A DNA stretch of 64,000 nt from Myxococcus xanthus. GTDB taxonomy: Bacteria > Myxococcota > Myxococcia > Myxococcales > Myxococcaceae. Within the stretch, counting starts at the first letter, position 1. Every line of letters starts with the position of its first letter. Where the stretch lies: NCBI RefSeq assembly GCF_006402735.1, contig NZ_CP017174.1, positions 186,001 through 250,000 on the forward strand. The letters run 5' to 3'. The translations under genes and the position numbers were made by a program. The notes under the pieces are model-generated. The model did no database searches. It saw only the letters and a list, made by a program, of their open reading frames with translations, and had not been told where the DNA came from. Shown in pieces: positions 19,720-29,516 of this stretch.

Positions 19720-20424
19720 TCAGGCCTGGAGGGAAGGTGAGGGCGGCGTGTGTCCGCAGGCCCGGTTGGCGGGGACGGCCACGTCCAGCTTCCGGGGAGG
19801 TGGGAGCTGGAGCGCGTTCATCAAGACGATGAAGTCCGCGCGCGTGCGCCCGGCCAGCCGGGGGTTGTGCTGCTTCTCCTCGCCCACCGTGGACACGGCG
19901 TGCCCGGCGTAGTCGTGGCCGGGGTACACCACCGTGTCGTCGGGCAGGGTGAAGAGGACGCGGGTGATGGCGTCGTAGAGTTGGCCCGGGTCGCCGTTCT
20001 GGAAGTCCGTCCTTCCGGTGCCTCGGATGAGCAGCGCGTCTCCGGTGAAGAGGCGGCGCTCACAGAGGAAGCTCAGGCTGTCGTCGGTGTGACCGGGCGT
20101 TTCGAGGACACGGACTTCGAGGCCGCCCACGCGCACGATGTCTCCGTGGTGCACCGTCTGGTCCACGCAGGGCGCGCCGCGGCTGGAGGCCACCACGGTG
20201 GCGCCTGTCCGCTCGCGGAGCACCCCCGCGCCGGTGACGTGGTCGGCGTGGACGTGCGTCTCCAGCACGACGGACAACGTGAGGCCCAGCTCCCGGAGGA
20301 GCTTCAGGTCGCGCTCCGTCTGTTCCAGCACCGGGTCGATGAGCGCGGCGGCGCCCGTGGCCTCGTCGGCCAGGAGGTACGTATACGTCGAGGTGTCCGC
20401 GTCGAAGAGCTGGCGGAAGAGCAT
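19720..20424 (-). CDS. persulfide dioxygenase (ETHE1-like MBL-fold)
   Basis: The 234-residue MBL-fold protein has H57-x-H59-x-D61-H62 (T-H-V-H-A-D-H), P-G-H-T-D-D-S and G-R-T-D-F-Q-N-G-D, the last being typical of iron-dependent persulfide dioxygenases, and the end P-G-H-D-Y-x-G and N-P-R-L. It oxidises glutathione persulfide to sulfite. I use the ATG at 20424, which has GGAGG six to seven bases upstream; a longer frame upstream is unlikely since it crosses the sigma-54 promoter. It is first of three genes with the rhodanese and TauE exporter. Confidence 0.93.
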   Translation of the reverse strand: MLFRQLFDADTSTYTYLLADEATGAAALIDPVLEQTERDLKLLRELGLTLSVVLETHVHADHVTGAGVLRERTGATVVASSRGAPCVDQTVHHGDIVRVGGLEVRVLETPGHTDDSLSFLCERRLFTGDALLIRGTGRTDFQNGDPGQLYDAITRVLFTLPDDTVVYPGHDYAGHAVSTVGEEKQHNPRLAGRTRADFIVLMNALQLPPPRKLDVAVPANRACGHTPPSPSLQA

Positions 20425-20462
20425 CGTTCGCCTCCGTCGGAGTGGGGGTGCGAGGCCGTCAT

Positions 20463-20478
20463 TGCCAGTGACGTGCCA
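20463..20478 (-). promoter_or_regulatory. sigma-54 promoter of the persulfide dioxygenase operon
   Basis: On the minus strand TGGCACGTCACTGGCA matches the consensus TGGCACG-N4-TTGCA with a single difference. GG lies at 20476-20477 and GC at 20464-20465, exactly 10 bases apart. The start site would fall near 20452, giving a leader of about 28 bases that holds the GGAGG box. A sigma-54 activator gene is immediately upstream. Confidence 0.8.
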
Positions 20479-20586
20479 GCAGGCGGGGCGATGGAGGTGG
20501 CGGGACTCGTGTCGAGGGGACACGGATTGCCGGCACTGCGGAAACGGACCCTGCGGGCAAGACGGCATGCTTCAAGTGCGCTCTCG

Positions 20587-20614
20587 TGAAACGCACCTGA
20601 AACAGGAGTGAAAC
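20587..20614 (-). promoter_or_regulatory. three phased TGAAAC motifs, candidate activator-binding site
   Basis: TGAAAC occurs on the plus strand at 20587, 20598 and 20609, a strict 11-base period. The array is about 110-140 bases upstream of the -24/-12 promoter, the usual distance for an enhancer site of a sigma-54 activator. The same motif occurs in threes upstream of the sqr promoter (23358-23384). Confidence 0.6.
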
Positions 20615-20666
20615 GTCGTTTGAGGGCAATGTTCGTGGTGTTTCGTGGCCGACGCCCGCCCGTCGC

Positions 20667-21953
<1,287 letters not shown>

Positions 21954-21982
21954 CGTCGGTGCATAGCCCGGCTCCCGGCGTC

Positions 21983-23254
21983 TTACGCAAGGCCCCGCAT
22001 CATGAATGCCCAGTAGAGGCGTGGCAGGCCGTACTTCTTCAGCAGCCACATGTCGCGCCGCTCCTGCATGGTGTCGATGAAGGGGATGGTGGGCGCGGGC
22101 TTGCCGTCGTAGTCGAACTCGGCGAGCAGCAGGCGCCCGTAGCCGGTGGTGAGAGGGCAGGACGCGTAGCCGTCATACCGCGCGGGCAAGGGCAGGTCCT
22201 TCATGCAGGCCAGGAGGTTCTCCACCAGCACCGGCGCCTGCTTGCGGATGGCGGCGCCCGTTCGGCTGGTGGGCAGGTCCGACGCATCGCCGAGCGCGAA
22301 GACGTTCGGATGGTCCGGGTGCTGGAGCGTGTACTTGTCCGCCTTCACCCAGCCGGCATTCGGACCCTCCTGCCAGGACAGCGGGCTGCGCTTGATGAAG
22401 TCCGGCGCGCTCTGCGGCGGGGTGACGTGCATCATGTCGTAGGTCAGGGTGATGCGCTCCGTCTGCCCGTCGCGCGGGGCCTCGAAGGTGGCCTCGCGCC
22501 GCTCGCCGTCCACGGCGATGAGGTTGTGCTGGAAGCGGGGCGTGATGCCGTAGCGGTGCACCACGCCCTCCAGCACGGAGGCGAAGGGCTTCACGCCGAA
22601 GATGGTCTTGGCGCCGGAGCCGAAGACGACGCTGGTGCGCTCCAGCACGCCGGTGCGGCGGAAGTGGTCCGCGGCCAGGTACATGATTTTCTGCGGGGCC
22701 CCGGCGCACTTCACGGGCGTGGAGGGCTGGGTGAAGAGCGCGGTGCCACCCTGGAAGTTCTGGAGCAGGCGCCACGTCTTGGGCGCGAGCTGGACGTCGT
22801 AGTTGCTGCTGACGTGCGGCGTCTTCAGCGCCTCGCGAAGGCCCGCGACCTTGTCCCAGTCGAGCTGGATGCCAGGGGCGACGACGAGGAAGTCGTAGCC
22901 CAGGCGGAGGCCACCGCGGGTGTGGACCTCCCTCGCCTCCGGGTCTATCTCCGTGGCGGCGTCGCGCACCCACTTCACGCCGCGCGGGATGAGGCGGGAC
23001 TCGTTGCGCACGGTGTCCTCGATGCGCGCCTCCCCGGCGCCCACCAGCGTCCACAGGGGTTGGTAGTAGTGGTGCTGGGAAGGCTCGAGGACGGCGACGC
23101 CCTTCTGTCCGGCGCGCGCCAGCCGGGCGGCCACCGCGATTCCGGCCGTGCCTCCTCCGATGATGAGGACGCGATGGTGTTCGCGCACCGGCACCACCAC
23201 GGGGCTGGACGGCGTCACCGAATCCTCGCGGCCGAAGTCCTCGCTCGTCTGCAT
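21983..23254 (-). CDS. sqr: sulfide:quinone oxidoreductase (type II, SQRDL-like)
   Basis: The 423-residue flavoprotein has the FAD loop I-I-G-G-G-T-A-G-I, the signature H-H-Y-Y-Q-P-L-W-T-L-V-G-A-G, cysteines in P-V-K-C-A-G-A-P-Q-K and Y-A-S-C-P-L-T-T-G-Y-G, and a Trp/Leu-rich C-terminal helix for membrane contact. It oxidises H2S to sulfane sulfur and reduces quinone. The ATG at 23254 has AGGGAG six bases upstream and follows a sigma-54 promoter, so I discard an 18-residue longer frame. It is followed by the activator gene. Confidence 0.94.
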   Translation of the reverse strand: MQTSEDFGREDSVTPSSPVVVPVREHHRVLIIGGGTAGIAVAARLARAGQKGVAVLEPSQHHYYQPLWTLVGAGEARIEDTVRNESRLIPRGVKWVRDAATEIDPEAREVHTRGGLRLGYDFLVVAPGIQLDWDKVAGLREALKTPHVSSNYDVQLAPKTWRLLQNFQGGTALFTQPSTPVKCAGAPQKIMYLAADHFRRTGVLERTSVVFGSGAKTIFGVKPFASVLEGVVHRYGITPRFQHNLIAVDGERREATFEAPRDGQTERITLTYDMMHVTPPQSAPDFIKRSPLSWQEGPNAGWVKADKYTLQHPDHPNVFALGDASDLPTSRTGAAIRKQAPVLVENLLACMKDLPLPARYDGYASCPLTTGYGRLLLAEFDYDGKPAPTIPFIDTMQERRDMWLLKKYGLPRLYWAFMMRGLA

Positions 23255-23296
23255 GTCGCGCGCTCCCTGTGACACGTGAAACGGGCAGGAAGCCCT

Positions 23297-23312
23297 AGCA
23301 GGGCGCATGCCA
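23297..23312 (-). promoter_or_regulatory. sigma-54 promoter of sqr and its activator gene
   Basis: On the minus strand TGGCATGCGCCCTGCT has GG at 23310-23311 and GC at 23298-23299, ten bases apart, with two differences from TGGCACG-N4-TTGCT. The predicted start near 23287 gives a leader of about 33 bases holding the AGGGAG box. Confidence 0.75.
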
Positions 23313-23357
23313 CACTCGTCCCCGAGGGCAGGCCTCGGGTGACGGGGTGAACAGGGT

Positions 23358-23384
23358 GTTTCCCGACCGTTTCAGCGTGTTTCA
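23358..23384 (-). promoter_or_regulatory. three phased GTTTCA/TGAAAC motifs upstream of sqr
   Basis: GTTTCC at 23358, GTTTCA at 23369 and GTTTCA at 23379 on the plus strand (TGAAAC on the minus strand) are spaced 11 and 10 bases. They lie about 50-75 bases upstream of the -24 element. Relative to the direction of transcription they are inverted compared with the array at 20587-20614, which enhancer sites tolerate. Confidence 0.55.
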
Positions 23385-23404
23385 GGGGCCGCGGGCCGCG
23401 GCAC

Positions 23405-26107
23405 CTACTTCCCGAAGAGGCCGCGCAGGCGCTTCTTCGCTTCTTCCTCGGCGCGCTTCTTGGCCTCGGCCTCCAGGCGCGCCTTCTCCTCGGCGGCCTT
23501 GGCCTCCAACTCCCTGCGCTTGGCCTCGGCCTCGGCGCGAAGCTTGTCTTCGCCGCCTTCGATGAGGCCCTGCACCTGCTGGCCGCGCTCGCCGCCAATC
23601 AGGTTGCCCGCCAGCGACGAGGCCGCCAGCTTCGCGATTTGCGTCACCGCTGGCTTCACGTCCAGGCTGGTGATCTCCGGCTTCCACGCGGGGCCCGTCA
23701 GCTTCAGGCCCACGGGGATGGCGGCCGGCGGCGTCACCTTGCCCAGCGTCAGCGTCTTCACCGTGGACGGCGACAGCGACACGGAGCCCGTCAGGTCCAG
23801 CGCGCCGTCCAGCCGGATGCCGCCGTCGAAGCTCAGCTCCGCCTCCGGCCGCGACCACGTCAGCGGCTTGGAGAGTTGGGCCACGCCGTTCTTGATTTGC
23901 ACGCTGAAGGGCAGGTCACCGCCCAGCTTCGTCACCTGCTCGTTCTTCAGGCCCTTGGCCGCGATGGGCAGCGCCTTGGCGAGCGGCTCGGACACCGCGG
24001 ACACCAGGTCCTTGCCCAGCAGCTCGCCATCCAGCAGGTCGCCGTTGATGCCACCGAGCAGCGTCTGCTTGAGCTGGTCGGGCGTGTAGCCCACGCCCTT
24101 CACGTCCACGTTGCCGTTGAACTTTCCCGTCACGGCCTTCTGCGGCGTGAATTGCGTCAGCGCCTGCTCCACCGCGACGCCCTCCACCTTCACCTTCGCC
24201 TCGAAGGGGCGCTGCTCCGGCAGCGGGCCCAGGCGCACCGTGGTGCCGTCCGCGACGATGCGTCCGCCGTAGACGCCCGTGGAGAACTTCTCCACCGCGA
24301 TGAGGTCGTCGGTCATCTTCACCACGCCCGTCACGTGGGTCATGTTCATCTCCATGTAGCGCAGCGTGCCCACCGCGAAGCGGATGTCGCCCCGGTAGCC
24401 GTTGAAGCGCGTCGGGTCATCCGACGGCGGCTCCTCCGGCGGCGGACCGCCGCGTGCCTGGACTTCCTCCTCGCTCATCATCAGCGCGTCCGCGTCCAGC
24501 TTCTGGCTCTTGAGGTCCGCGGAGAACGTCGTGGTCTGCTTCTTCCCCGCGCCCGCGAGCGCGAAGGACGCGCTGCCCGTCATCGTGTCCGCGAGCACGT
24601 TCGCGGTGAGCTTGGGGATGTCCACCTTCATGCCGGAGCCCTTGCCGGGCGCGTAGGTGCCCGCGGCGCTCAGGTCCATCCGCTGTCCCGGGGCCTTGTC
24701 CACCAGCAGGCCAGGCCGCAGGTCGATGCCGCCCAGGTCCGCCTTCGCGTCGAAGCGCAGGGCGCCGCCGGTGGCCGCCGCGCCGGAGACTCGCGCGGAG
24801 AGCTTCATCGCCCCGCCTGCGTCCTTGGTGAGCTGGGCCGGCACGCGCAGCCGCACGGGCGTCAGGTCCACGTTGACGTCAATCGCCTGGGCGTCCTGCG
24901 TGCCGCTGCCGCGCACGTCCAGGCCGATGGGGCCGGCAATCATCCCGTTGAGCTGCTTGCGCAGCGGCGGGTAGTACTCGGCGAGCGCGGCCGGGTCCAG
25001 GTTGCGGCCCGTCAGCTCGAAGCCCTCCACCGCGGGCTTGTCGGTGAGCAGGCCCTTCACGCTGCCCTTGCCGGTGAGGCTCGCGGGTCCCAGGTCCACC
25101 TTCAGCTTGTTGAGGGCCAGGTCACCGGTGGTGATGTCGCCCGCGACGTCGGTGTCCATGACGACGTCCAGCGCCTTGCCACCCTCGGAGCCGGTGAAGC
25201 TCAGGCCCAGGGCCTTGATGATGCCCACCAGCTTCGTGGGGCCCTGGCCGCCGGGAACGGCGCCGCCCAGGTCCGCCTGCCAGTCCGCGTCCAGCGTGCC
25301 CGCCTGCAGGCCGATGTCCGGCGGCAGGAAGGGGCCCAGCGGGGCGAGGTCGATTTTCTGCGCCTTCAGCGTCACGCGCTCGGGCGTGGGGACCAGCGTG
25401 GCCGGCAGCGGCGCGGCGTGCAGGGACACCTGGAGGTTCTGGGTGTCCGCGAGCACGGCGGCGGCCAGGTTCACCACCAGCGGCTTGCCCACGCGGAGGT
25501 CCTTCACCTCGATGTCCAGGTCCTTCACGCCCAGCTCGCGGGCCTGCGCTCCGGCGCCGCGGTCCACGAAGCGGATGGCGCCGTCGGTGAGGGCCGCGCG
25601 CTCCACGTGGACGCCGGAGAGGTCCATGGGCTGCGACTCTTCAGCCGGAGCCTCCTCTTCCTTGGGCTGCTGTTCTTCCAGCCGCTGGAGCAGGCGCTGC
25701 ACGTTGGTGGTGCCGTCGGCGAAGCGGACCAGGTTGACGGTGAGGCCAGAGACCTCGGCGTTCTTCACCTGGATGTCCTTGCCGCTGGAGGACAGGAGCG
25801 GGCCCGCGGCGACGCGGACGTCAATCAAGGCCAGCTGGGCCAGCGGCAGGTCTTCCCCTTCGGCGGGGCCGACGGTGACGTTCTCCACCTGGGCGCCAAT
25901 GGTGGGGAAGAGCTTGGTGGAGATGTCCCCGATTTCGATGGGACGTCCCAGGAGCTGGGAATAGGTGGCCGCCTGGTCGCGGGCCGTCTTCAGCAGGATG
26001 GCGTCCAGTCGCCAGAGCGCCACGGCCACGACGATGACGAGGAGCGCGAAGACTCCTCCAAGGACATAGGGCCAACGGCGCTTCTTCTTCACCACGGTGT
26101 CGGACAT
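23405..26107 (-). CDS. AsmA-family inner-membrane protein
   Basis: The 900-residue protein has a Lys/Arg-rich start, one membrane helix (about 13-33) and a long periplasmic region of repeating beta segments. It ends with a charged Ala/Glu/Lys/Arg coiled coil (about 850-895). The first part (Q-L-L-G-R-P-I-E-I-G-D-I-S-T-K) and the later D-G-x-I-x-G-x-D-L-like region (D-G-E-L-L-G-K-D-L-V) are typical of AsmA proteins. These bridge-like proteins are linked to phospholipid transport to the outer membrane. The start has GGAGG. The C-terminal coil is unusual compared with E. coli AsmA. Confidence 0.85.
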   Translation of the reverse strand: MSDTVVKKKRRWPYVLGGVFALLVIVVAVALWRLDAILLKTARDQAATYSQLLGRPIEIGDISTKLFPTIGAQVENVTVGPAEGEDLPLAQLALIDVRVAAGPLLSSSGKDIQVKNAEVSGLTVNLVRFADGTTNVQRLLQRLEEQQPKEEEAPAEESQPMDLSGVHVERAALTDGAIRFVDRGAGAQARELGVKDLDIEVKDLRVGKPLVVNLAAAVLADTQNLQVSLHAAPLPATLVPTPERVTLKAQKIDLAPLGPFLPPDIGLQAGTLDADWQADLGGAVPGGQGPTKLVGIIKALGLSFTGSEGGKALDVVMDTDVAGDITTGDLALNKLKVDLGPASLTGKGSVKGLLTDKPAVEGFELTGRNLDPAALAEYYPPLRKQLNGMIAGPIGLDVRGSGTQDAQAIDVNVDLTPVRLRVPAQLTKDAGGAMKLSARVSGAAATGGALRFDAKADLGGIDLRPGLLVDKAPGQRMDLSAAGTYAPGKGSGMKVDIPKLTANVLADTMTGSASFALAGAGKKQTTTFSADLKSQKLDADALMMSEEEVQARGGPPPEEPPSDDPTRFNGYRGDIRFAVGTLRYMEMNMTHVTGVVKMTDDLIAVEKFSTGVYGGRIVADGTTVRLGPLPEQRPFEAKVKVEGVAVEQALTQFTPQKAVTGKFNGNVDVKGVGYTPDQLKQTLLGGINGDLLDGELLGKDLVSAVSEPLAKALPIAAKGLKNEQVTKLGGDLPFSVQIKNGVAQLSKPLTWSRPEAELSFDGGIRLDGALDLTGSVSLSPSTVKTLTLGKVTPPAAIPVGLKLTGPAWKPEITSLDVKPAVTQIAKLAASSLAGNLIGGERGQQVQGLIEGGEDKLRAEAEAKRRELEAKAAEEKARLEAEAKKRAEEEAKKRLRGLFGK

Positions 26108-26329
26108 CGCTTGAAACCTCCTCCAGCGAGCGGGCCGCAGGCGCCGGCCTGTGCGGTACCCGACGGGCAGGCAGACGCTTAGCCCAGCCCTGGCTCGTCC
26201 GCACGCGTCAGACGCACTGGCCCGCAGCGGGACAGCAGCATGACAGTTCTGCCCAAGACGACGCTGGAGGCGGGGAGAAATGCACGGAGGCGTACAATTC
26301 CAAGGACGGACGGCCGCTCTGGGAGCACG

Positions 26330-26363
26330 AAAAAGGGGACACCAGCCGGCTCCTGGTGCCCCC
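26330..26363 (-). terminator. rho-independent terminator of the JAMM/lipoprotein pair
   Basis: On the minus strand an AGGGGGCACCAG / CTGGTGTCCCCT stem (one mismatch) with a 6-base loop is followed directly by TTTTT. It lies about 110 bases after the lipoprotein stop at 26472. The rest of the 364-base gap 26108-26471 must hold the AsmA gene promoter, which I could not locate. Confidence 0.8.
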
Positions 26364-26471
26364 TGCCACTCGACAGTTCTCCGATGTGGGCACCCGGCGC
26401 CAGGAAGGGAAGGGGGCCAATGCCGTCCCGGCTGGCCCCTGGGGCTGGCTGCGCCGAGGGCGGGCAGGCGC

Positions 26472-26891
26472 TTAGTGCTGCACGGCGAGGATGCGCCAAC
26501 CGCGGGTGTCGACGGCGTAGAGCGCGCCCATGTCGTTGGGAACCGCCTGGGCGCCACAGGCTTGGGGCGACAGGACGATGCTGACCAGGACGACGCCCTC
26601 CTGGTAGGGGGCCGCGTAGACGTCGTACGACTCACGCCGGTACAGGCACTCCCTGCCGGGGTGGGACGGGGTCGGCACTTTCTTGTCCCAGGGATAGAAG
26701 TCCTCCATGGCGAGCTGGATGGCTCGTGCCATGTCACCTGGAATGCTGCGCAGCCCTTCTTCGGGAATGCCCGTAGGGGGAAACGCGAAACGAGCGGCTT
26801 CTTCCGGTGGCGCGTGGACAGGACGTGGCGGGCGCTGGAAGAGCGCGCACGCGGGAAGTGCCAGGATGAGGAACGGCAGCCACCGGGTCAT
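26472..26891 (-). CDS. small lipoprotein, unknown function, partner of the JAMM-motif gene
   Basis: The 139-residue protein has a signal ending L-P-A-C and a Pro-rich stretch, then a domain with G-D-M-A-R-A-I-Q-L-A-M-E-D-F-Y-P-W-D and two later cysteines (E-C-L-Y-R-R and Q-A-C-G-A-Q), likely a disulfide. It starts 12 bases after the stop of the JAMM-motif gene and the two share a terminator, so they form an operon. I know of no family match. Confidence 0.72.
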   Translation of the reverse strand: MTRWLPFLILALPACALFQRPPRPVHAPPEEAARFAFPPTGIPEEGLRSIPGDMARAIQLAMEDFYPWDKKVPTPSHPGRECLYRRESYDVYAAPYQEGVVLVSIVLSPQACGAQAVPNDMGALYAVDTRGWRILAVQH

Positions 26892-26903
26892 GAAGTCTCC
26901 TGC

Positions 26904-27605
26904 TCAGTCCAGCCCGCCAACGGGGGTCACGATGCCTGCGGCCTTGTTGCTCGGCTTGATGATTCCAATGAGGACCCAGCGTTTCCCTCGCCGGGAGTAG
27001 ACCTCGCCTGGTGCATCGGGCCTGTCCAGGTAGGGGATGATCTTCTGGATCTGGCAGGCCGAATCAAACTGGATCTTCAAGAAGTAGAGCTGGTTGGCCG
27101 CCATCTTGTCCTGTTGGGACAGCGGCGAGGGGAACCAGGGGTGACTGTGGAAGTCAGCGAGAATCGGTGTGACCTTGGCTTCTGGGTCGACGACGCGGCG
27201 GACCGGGAAGCACGACTTCTGTTTCGTCTCACCGCGCAGCTGAGGCTCTCCCAACGGTGAGGGATGCGTGGTGCGGTAGATGCCATCACCCCGCGAGTAG
27301 ATGACGCCGCAGTACTCCTGTCCGAAGTCCCTGGCGGTTGCCCTGTCCAGGCGCATGATTGCCGGACAGAGCTGGTCGATGACCTCGTCCGGGTCGCTCG
27401 AAGCCTGGACTTCGGGCCACGGGCCCCTGGCCCAGACATAGCCAGAGTCGATGCTCATGAACCCGTAGGACTCGGTCTCCTGGGAGTGACGCAGGTTGCC
27501 GGAGCAACTCAGTGCCAGCGTCAGCACAGCCCCACCTGCAATCCTGTTCGCTTCCCGGTCCCAGCGCCGCCAGCAGGATGCGCGCCCAGTCCAGTGCATG
27601 CTCAT
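26904..27605 (-). CDS. exported protein with JAMM (JAB/MPN+, DUF4329-like) metal site
   Basis: The 233-residue protein has an Arg-containing signal and a hydrophobic stretch ending L-A-L-S-C (Cys34), so it may be a lipoprotein. The core holds E97-Y-C-G-V-I-Y, then D-G-I-Y-R-T-T-H-P, and H153-S-H155 with S163 and D166. H-x-H-x7-S-x2-D with an upstream Glu is the full zinc site of JAMM isopeptidases; the DUF4329 family, which I recall as JAB-related, also has the E-x-x-G-x-I-Y and D-G-x-Y pattern. The start is uncertain, since no strong ribosome site is seen. The role is unknown: a periplasmic metalloprotease is possible. Confidence 0.7.
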   Translation of the reverse strand: MSMHWTGRASCWRRWDREANRIAGGAVLTLALSCSGNLRHSQETESYGFMSIDSGYVWARGPWPEVQASSDPDEVIDQLCPAIMRLDRATARDFGQEYCGVIYSRGDGIYRTTHPSPLGEPQLRGETKQKSCFPVRRVVDPEAKVTPILADFHSHPWFPSPLSQQDKMAANQLYFLKIQFDSACQIQKIIPYLDRPDAPGEVYSRRGKRWVLIGIIKPSNKAAGIVTPVGGLD

Positions 27606-27688
27606 CCCGGCGCACGTAGTGGGACGCCGGGGGCGATGTCCAGTGCCGTGGCCTGGGGGCCTTCTCGGAGGCAGGCCTGGATTTGAAG

Positions 27689-27720
27689 GAGGGACCTGCG
27701 GCCGCGACCGCAGGTCCCTC
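27689..27720 (-). terminator. 13-bp perfect hairpin after the ELW-repeat gene
   Basis: Two perfectly complementary 13-base arms (27689-27701 and 27708-27720) with a 6-base loop lie 23 bases beyond the stop of the ELW-repeat gene. No T-run follows on the minus strand, but the stem is very stable. Confidence 0.65.
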
Positions 27721-27742
27721 ATCGTTGCCAGGCGCCTACCGC

Positions 27743-29257
27743 TCAGAGCCCGCCGTTGCCGCTCATGTCACACATGCCCGCCGGCCGGATGCGCAGCGCG
27801 CGCAGCTCGCGGCCGTAGTCGGTGCTGTCGCTGGCGACGAAGTAGAGGTCCCACCCCGAGCGTACGAAGTCGGTCGGGAGCGAGTGCATGTTCCCCGGCG
27901 CGATGCCCTGCACCTCGAACGCCCCCTGCTCCCGAGTGTCGCTCACCCACGCCTCCCGGCCCCCGGCCTCCGTGTAGGCGCTGAAGAAGAGGTACTCCTC
28001 CACGGCCGTCAGCTCCGAGGGCTCCGAGCCCAGCGCGCCCACGGCGATGTCGGCGTGCAGCTGCGTCCCCGCGCTCGTCCCGTCGCTGCTCCACAGCTCG
28101 CGGCCGTGCACCCCGTCATCCGCGACGAAGAAGAGCCGGTCCTTCACCACGGTGAAGTTCGTCGGCTGCGACGGCACCGCGCCCGGGTGGATGTCCTTCA
28201 CCCGCGTCGTGCCGGACGTCGTGCCGTCGCTGCGCCACAGCTCGAAGTCCACCCCCTCTGCTCCAGTCGCCGCGCTCAGGAAGAGCTTGTTCTTGTACGA
28301 GACCATTCCCAGCGGTGCGCCGATGAACGTGTACACGTAACGCACCAGGCTCGACGTGCCGTTGGTGACGTAGAGCCGCGTCTCCGGCGCATCGAAGTTC
28401 CAGGTGAAGAACAGCTTGTCCCCCACCGGCGTCAGGTCGCCCAGCATGTTGTCCTCCGTCCCGTCCACCAGACGCACGAAGCTGGCGCCATCGGTCCGGT
28501 ACAGCTGCACCCGGCTCGACTGGCGGTCGGTCGGTGAGAAGATGTTCACCTTGACGTAGAGGGCGTTCGTCCCCGCGACCAACTCGAAGTGGCTGGAGAC
28601 CAGGTCTCCCTCCGTGCTGAAGTCACGCAAGAGGAAGGTTCCCTCCTCCGTGCCGTCGCTGCGCCACAGCTCGCGGCCATGCACACCATCGTTCGCCGTG
28701 AAGTACAGCACGCCGTCGTAGAAGGTCAGGTGGTCCGGGTCGGAGCCCAGCGCCCCCGGCGAGATGTCATGCACCAGCTCCGTGCCCTTGGTGGTGCCAT
28801 CCGTCTTCCAGAGCTCGCGGCCATGCACGCTGTTCTTCGCAGCGAAGTACGTCGTCGTCCCGCACTGGAGGAAGGGGCCCGCGTCCGAGCCCTGTCCCCC
28901 CGAGTGCACGTCCATCAGCGGACGCGTCCCCGACGCCACGCCCGAGCTCATCCAGGGCTCGCGGCCCCACACGCCATCCGTGGCGGAGAAGAGGAGGACC
29001 TCGTTGCCGTGGGTGAGGTCCCGCGGATGGGAGTGCCCCGCGCCCGGGACGATGTCTCGCACGAGCCGGGCCGTCGTGTCGCACAGCTCCCAGCCGGAAG
29101 ACGCACCCAGGTGCGCGGTGTCTTCCCGGCCGACGGCGGCTTCCACCTCCCCGTGCTCCAGGCGAACCGGGTAAGGGGCTTCGATGCCGCATCCGAGGGT
29201 GGCGATGCCTGAAGCGACGGACAACAGCAAAGGAAGGCTTTGTGCGCGAAGACGCAT
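27743..29257 (-). CDS. ELWxxDGT-repeat lipoprotein
   Basis: The 504-residue protein has a lipoprotein signal ending T-L-G-C and about seven or eight repeats of roughly 48 residues. Each repeat has the pattern G-x-E-L-W-x-S-D-G-T-x-x-G-T, D-I-x-P-G-x-x-G-S-x-P and L-x-F-x-A-x-D-G-V-H. Middle repeats (around residues 190-310) are degenerate. Such repeats make beta-propeller-like surface proteins common in myxobacteria and planctomycetes; the function is not known, with adhesion or binding as guesses. AAGGAG precedes the ATG. Confidence 0.88.
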   Translation of the reverse strand: MRLRAQSLPLLLSVASGIATLGCGIEAPYPVRLEHGEVEAAVGREDTAHLGASSGWELCDTTARLVRDIVPGAGHSHPRDLTHGNEVLLFSATDGVWGREPWMSSGVASGTRPLMDVHSGGQGSDAGPFLQCGTTTYFAAKNSVHGRELWKTDGTTKGTELVHDISPGALGSDPDHLTFYDGVLYFTANDGVHGRELWRSDGTEEGTFLLRDFSTEGDLVSSHFELVAGTNALYVKVNIFSPTDRQSSRVQLYRTDGASFVRLVDGTEDNMLGDLTPVGDKLFFTWNFDAPETRLYVTNGTSSLVRYVYTFIGAPLGMVSYKNKLFLSAATGAEGVDFELWRSDGTTSGTTRVKDIHPGAVPSQPTNFTVVKDRLFFVADDGVHGRELWSSDGTSAGTQLHADIAVGALGSEPSELTAVEEYLFFSAYTEAGGREAWVSDTREQGAFEVQGIAPGNMHSLPTDFVRSGWDLYFVASDSTDYGRELRALRIRPAGMCDMSGNGGL

Positions 29258-29516
29258 ACTCACTCCTTGTTGCGGTGGGGCTGGCTGCGGTGGGGTGCCG
29301 CGGTCGCGCAATCTGGCCGGGATGTGACGAAACCCAAGCCGTCCGCGAGTCGGTCCAGGGCTGTCATTGCGTGACAGTCGCCCTCCGCGGACGCCTCGGC
29401 GTACGAGAATGGGGACCTTCAGTCGACAGCTCGGGCGAGAGCTGTTCGACGGAGAATCATCCAGACCGCGCTTCCCGCTTTCCGAACCGCCGTTCAATCA
29501 CGAGACTCGGCGCGCC

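Noticed and set aside
20567..20584. Second GG/GC-like element near the persulfide dioxygenase (around GGCAAGACGGCATGC)
   Set aside because: Spacing is right but the -24 GG is absent (GC instead), and a much better site lies at 20463-20478.
23639..26182. Plus-strand open frame of about 850 codons opposite the AsmA gene
   Set aside because: It is antisense to a protein with a clear domain pattern and ribosome site; its composition is not protein-like.
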